Source of the DNA: Riemerella columbina DSM 16469
GTDB taxonomy: Bacteria; Bacteroidota; Bacteroidia; Flavobacteriales; Weeksellaceae
Length of the DNA: 64,000 nucleotides
NCBI RefSeq assembly: GCF_000374405.1
Contig: NZ_KB894262.1
Span: forward strand, 62,001 to 126,000
Reading direction: 5' to 3'
The notes below the pieces were generated by a model, which had not been told where the DNA came from, made no database searches, and was given only the letters and a program-made list of their open reading frames with translations. The position numbers were made by a program, and so were the translations under genes. Each line of letters begins with the position of its first letter. Position 1 is the stretch's first letter. Below, in pieces: positions 60,894 to 64,000 of this stretch.

Positions 60894-63035
60894 GTGCATA
60901 TTACAAAAGACAGTTTAGAAGAATTAGAATTTCCGCAGTTACTTTCGGAAATTTCGCCTTATGCGTATTCGGCAAAAATTTCGGAACGCCTATTATCATT
61001 AAAGCCTTTACCACATGACAAAGCCACAATAGCCCTCAAAAAAACATCGGAATATTTAACCAGCTTTGAGAGTGAAAATGCCATTCCTTTTAACGAGTAC
61101 GAGGATATAGATCTAGAACTAAAATTGCTGACCATTGAAAATTATCGACTGGATAATCATTCGTTTATAAAAATTAAGAAATTAACGGAACAGATTGGTC
61201 AACTTCAAAAGTTTTTCCCACAGCACGAAGAGATTTTTCCAGAGCTACTCAATACCATAAAAGACATCGACTTCCGTAAGGAAATTATTGACAAGATTGA
61301 CAAAGTCTTCAACCGATTTGCAGAAGTAAAATCCGATGCTTCACCTGTATTAAAGGAATTAAGAACCGAAATTCAACACGCTAGAAAAGCCATTGACGAA
61401 AATTTCAACAGAGCGTTATCGGCAAATGCGGATTTTTTAGAAGATATTCGGGAAACCATTATTGATGACCAAAGGGTACTCGCAGTGAAATCGGGGTTCA
61501 AAAAACGAGTGCAAGGACGGACTTTAGGCATTTCTAAAACGGGTTCTATTACTTATATTCAGCCAGAATCGGTGGTGAAACATTATTTTAAACTAAAAGA
61601 AAATACCGAACAAGAGAAAAAAGAAATTGATAAAATTTTACGCCAACTTACCGCAGAAATTGCGACTTTTAGAACAGAATTAAAGTCTTATCAATCTTGT
61701 ATTTTCGATTTTGATATCACCAGAGCCAAAGCGCTGTTTGCAGAAAAAATCAATGGGATTCTACCTAAAATTAATAATCATCCTACTTTAAGACTTCGCA
61801 AGGCTTACCATCCTTTGCTTTGGCTACGAAATAAAGCACAAGGTAAAGACATCCATCCGCAAACTTTAACCTTTACGGAACATAACCGCATCATTTGTAT
61901 TTCTGGTCCGAACGCAGGGGGGAAATCTATTACCCTTAAAACGGTAGGCTTACTTCAGTTGATGTTGCAGTCGGGAATTTTAGTCCCCGTACATCCAAAG
62001 TCCGAAATGTTTTTCTTTGAGCGTATTATGACGGATATTGGGGATAATCAATCCATTGAAAATCATCTGTCTACTTATTCATCAAGGCTAAAGAAAATGG
62101 CACACATCATCCGTAAAGCCAATCCACAAACCTTATTATTGATTGATGAGTTTGGGACGGGTTCAGACCCAGAATTGGGTGGGGCTTTGGCGGAAAGTTT
62201 CTTAGAATATTTCTACGACAAAAAATCCTTTGCCATTATCACTACGCATTATACCAACATTAAATTGGTAGTAGAGCAGTTGCCTAACGCTCAAAATGCA
62301 GCCATGCTTTTTGATGAGCATACTTTAGAACCTTTGTATAAGTTGGAAGTGGGCCAGGCGGGAAGTTCGTTTACTTTTGAAGTGGCTGAAAAAAATAAAA
62401 TTCCAGCGTTTATCATCCGTTCAGCAAAGAAAAAAGTAGAAAAAGATGTGGTGAATTTGGATAAGACGATTGTAAAACTTCAGCAGGAAAAATTTGAGGT
62501 TGAAAAACTAAAGTCTAACCTGAGCGAACAAAAGGAATCGGTAGAGGGCAAACGCGAGAACCTACAAAAGTTGAATGAACAATTAGAGCAAAAACTGTTT
62601 AACTTTCAAAAATTATACGAGGAAGAACACCGCAAACTACAATTTGGCAATAAAATTGAAAATTTTGTAAAGGCGTATGTTAATGGTAGAGCCAGAAAGG
62701 AATTGGTAAGAGATTTTGTGAAAATTCTAGAACAAGAAAAATACCGAAAACTAGAAACCAACAAAGACGAATCCAAACGCCTAAAAGTGATTAAAAGAAA
62801 GGTAGACCAGCAACTGAAACGCAAGGAAGTAAAAGAAAAAATTGCAGAAACCAACGAGAAACTAGAGGAAAAACGCCAAAAAGAACGCGCCGTATGGCTT
62901 AGAGAAGGTCAGCGTGTCCGCATCAAAGGCAGTACCAGTGTGGGAACCATTGAAAGCATTTCTAAAAATAAAGTGACGGTTAATTATGGTGTTTTTAAAA
63001 CTCAAATTAGTGCAGACGAACTGGAGCGAGTTTAG
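60894..63035 (+). CDS. mutS2: MutS2 family protein without Smr domain
   Basis: 713 residues from GTG 60894. MutS core: clamp/lever region (about 120-280, ILEDIRETIIDDQRVLAVKS), ATPase with Walker A SGPNAGGKSITLKTVGLLQL near 340, Walker B LLLIDEFGTGSDPELGGALA near 425 and ITTHYTN, then a long coiled coil (about 520-660) and a KOW-like tail (GQRVRIKGSTSVGTIESISK). The Smr endonuclease domain of classical MutS2 is missing, as the protein ends in ISADELERV. Antirecombination or ribosome-rescue roles are known for relatives. The last ten codons occur again at 63919-63948. Confidence 0.93.
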   Translation: MHITKDSLEELEFPQLLSEISPYAYSAKISERLLSLKPLPHDKATIALKKTSEYLTSFESENAIPFNEYEDIDLELKLLTIENYRLDNHSFIKIKKLTEQIGQLQKFFPQHEEIFPELLNTIKDIDFRKEIIDKIDKVFNRFAEVKSDASPVLKELRTEIQHARKAIDENFNRALSANADFLEDIRETIIDDQRVLAVKSGFKKRVQGRTLGISKTGSITYIQPESVVKHYFKLKENTEQEKKEIDKILRQLTAEIATFRTELKSYQSCIFDFDITRAKALFAEKINGILPKINNHPTLRLRKAYHPLLWLRNKAQGKDIHPQTLTFTEHNRIICISGPNAGGKSITLKTVGLLQLMLQSGILVPVHPKSEMFFFERIMTDIGDNQSIENHLSTYSSRLKKMAHIIRKANPQTLLLIDEFGTGSDPELGGALAESFLEYFYDKKSFAIITTHYTNIKLVVEQLPNAQNAAMLFDEHTLEPLYKLEVGQAGSSFTFEVAEKNKIPAFIIRSAKKKVEKDVVNLDKTIVKLQQEKFEVEKLKSNLSEQKESVEGKRENLQKLNEQLEQKLFNFQKLYEEEHRKLQFGNKIENFVKAYVNGRARKELVRDFVKILEQEKYRKLETNKDESKRLKVIKRKVDQQLKRKEVKEKIAETNEKLEEKRQKERAVWLREGQRVRIKGSTSVGTIESISKNKVTVNYGVFKTQISADELERV

Positions 63036-63050
63036 ATAAACAATATTTTA

Positions 63051-63899
63051 ATGAAAATAATGAAATCTCTAAATATCATTTTTGTATTATTCTTCGTTTA
63101 TGGAGGAGCACAAGATTATAATAACGATTCTTTGCGTGGCGATTTTACCTATTTATTAACTTCAAAGCCAAATAATCTATATCCAGAAAATATTTATCAA
63201 GAGTTATTTTCACTTCAAGTTAGTGATAAGCGTTCCTATTTTATTAGTGAAAATTTATTAAAATACGATTCTATTTTTTTTAAAGAAATCACCGCCGCTA
63301 TAAAAAGTGGCGCTAAATCTATTAACTTTAGTGGTAAAGCTTTTCCTAAAACAAATTCTAAATTTTTAATCGTACAAGAAAATGACTAAACCATTTTTTA
63401 TGGAAGTGTAGGCTCGTCTTTGCTATCTTATCATGATTCTAAAATCAATAATTGGAAATTAATTGACGAAACTAAAACGATAAATTCCTTTGTATGTAAT
63501 AAAGCAGAAGTTCATTTTAGAGGAAGAGATTGGGTAGCTTGGTATTCAACAGAAATACCCTTTCCTTATGGACCATATAAGTTTGGTGGTCTTCCTGGTT
63601 TGATTATTAAGATTACAGATACAAAAGGGGATTACGATTTTAAATTAGTAAAATCAGTAGCGAATAAAGATTTGAAAGGTAAAACGATTACCGTAGATCC
63701 AAAACGATATAAAAATTCTACGCTAGTTACACAACAAGAGTTACTGACTGCAAAAGATAATTTTAGAAAAAATCTATTAAATTCTATGCAGAAAGACGGG
63801 GTGATTCTATCACAAGAGCAGATGGATAATTTTAGAAAAAAACAAAAATTAAATGAACAAGAAAAAAAAGGTTATAATCCGATAGAATTAGAAGAGTAG
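63051..63899 (+). pseudogene. GLPGLI family protein interrupted by one in-frame stop
   Basis: The frame from ATG 63051 (signal peptide MKIMKSLNIIFVLFFVYGGA) reaches TAA at 63387-63389 and goes on in the same frame to the stop at 63899. Without the TAA it would be 282 codons. The downstream part has WKLIDETKTINSFVCNKAEV, FRGRDWVAWYSTEIPFPYGP and FGGLPGLIIKI, the hallmark of the GLPGLI family of Bacteroidota exported proteins. Ten codons after the stop (TIFYGSVGSS) still fit the family. So it is a nonsense mutation, not a boundary of two genes. Function of the family is unknown. Confidence 0.8.
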
Positions 63900-63918
63900 C
63901 AATATCATTTAATTTCTA

Positions 63919-63948
63919 ATCAGTGCCGATGAACTGGAGCGGGTGTAA
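63919..63948 (+). repeat. Diverged second copy of the mutS2 3' end
   Basis: Reads ISADELERV then stop, the same ten codons as 63006-63035. 24 of 30 bases match, and all six differences are in third positions (including TAA for TAG), so they are silent. The preceding codons (F, L) differ from mutS2 and an in-frame TAA stands at 63910. A remnant of a homologous mutS2 end, not an independent gene. Confidence 0.75.
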
Positions 63949-64000
63949 TTCCCTTATTTTGAATAGATAAAAATTTTGTTGAAAGTTAAATAAAAAATCA

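Overview
The window looks like a chromosomal segment of a low-GC member of the Bacteroidota, class Flavobacteriia, most probably the Weeksellaceae/Chryseobacterium-Riemerella-Bergeyella branch. Reasons: there are TAnnTTTG-type -7 promoter boxes and no regular Shine-Dalgarno sequences. The ATP synthase operon is split (atpB-E-F-H-A-G without atpD/atpC). A GLPGLI-family gene, a clade-II type nitrous oxide reductase cluster and a flavobacterial style TamB are present. The genus is inference. I saw no rRNA, tRNA, CRISPR array, phage or intact insertion sequence.

Layout. 1-11.1 kb is mostly housekeeping: a cut-off S9 peptidase, a COG1579/Nif3 pair, radA, a PhnA-like protein, an orphan ABC ATPase, a tight four-gene membrane/methyltransferase operon bordered by related AT-rich repeats, and alaS. 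11.2-15 kb holds a KefF/KefB-like potassium efflux pair, an Fe-S type Rrf2 regulator, a membrane protein and an Lrp regulator. 15.1-25.5 kb holds tamB and tsaD with start codons 4 bp apart, rsmE, trmH, a class IV aminotransferase homologue that seems to lack its lysine, a START-like protein, a GH25 lysozyme and a BON lipoprotein/SH3 pair. 25.6-39.5 kb holds a serine palmitoyltransferase-like synthase, the ATP synthase operon, a CNNM/CorC protein, clpS, and sucA-sucB.

39.5-42.3 kb is the most interesting stretch. A promoter and a TPP riboswitch lead a four-gene, translationally coupled cassette: a SAM methyltransferase, a HypE/AIR-synthase/ThiL-like ATPase, a divergent ThiE-like barrel and a Trm112-like zinc ribbon. 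It is not a standard thi operon. A frameshifted aldo/keto reductase follows on the other strand.

44.3-53.4 kb is a nitrous-oxide respiration locus. The minus-strand run is cytochrome c, lipoprotein NosZ, a membrane protein, NosL, NosD, NosF and NosY. A divergent cytochrome c and lipoprotein lie on the plus strand, followed by an oxidase-like membrane protein and a Crp/Fnr regulator. A perfect TATGAC-N4-GTCATA palindrome sits between the divergent cytochrome genes, spaced as a CRP/FNR activator site would be for both.

53.7-64 kb holds a methyltransferase, kdsA, a TonB-dependent receptor, DUF456, an MscS channel, pdxJ, a hydrolase and mutS2 (without its Smr domain). The end shows a genomic scar. 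A GLPGLI gene broken by one in-frame stop lies between the true mutS2 3' end and a second, diverged copy of the last ten mutS2 codons.
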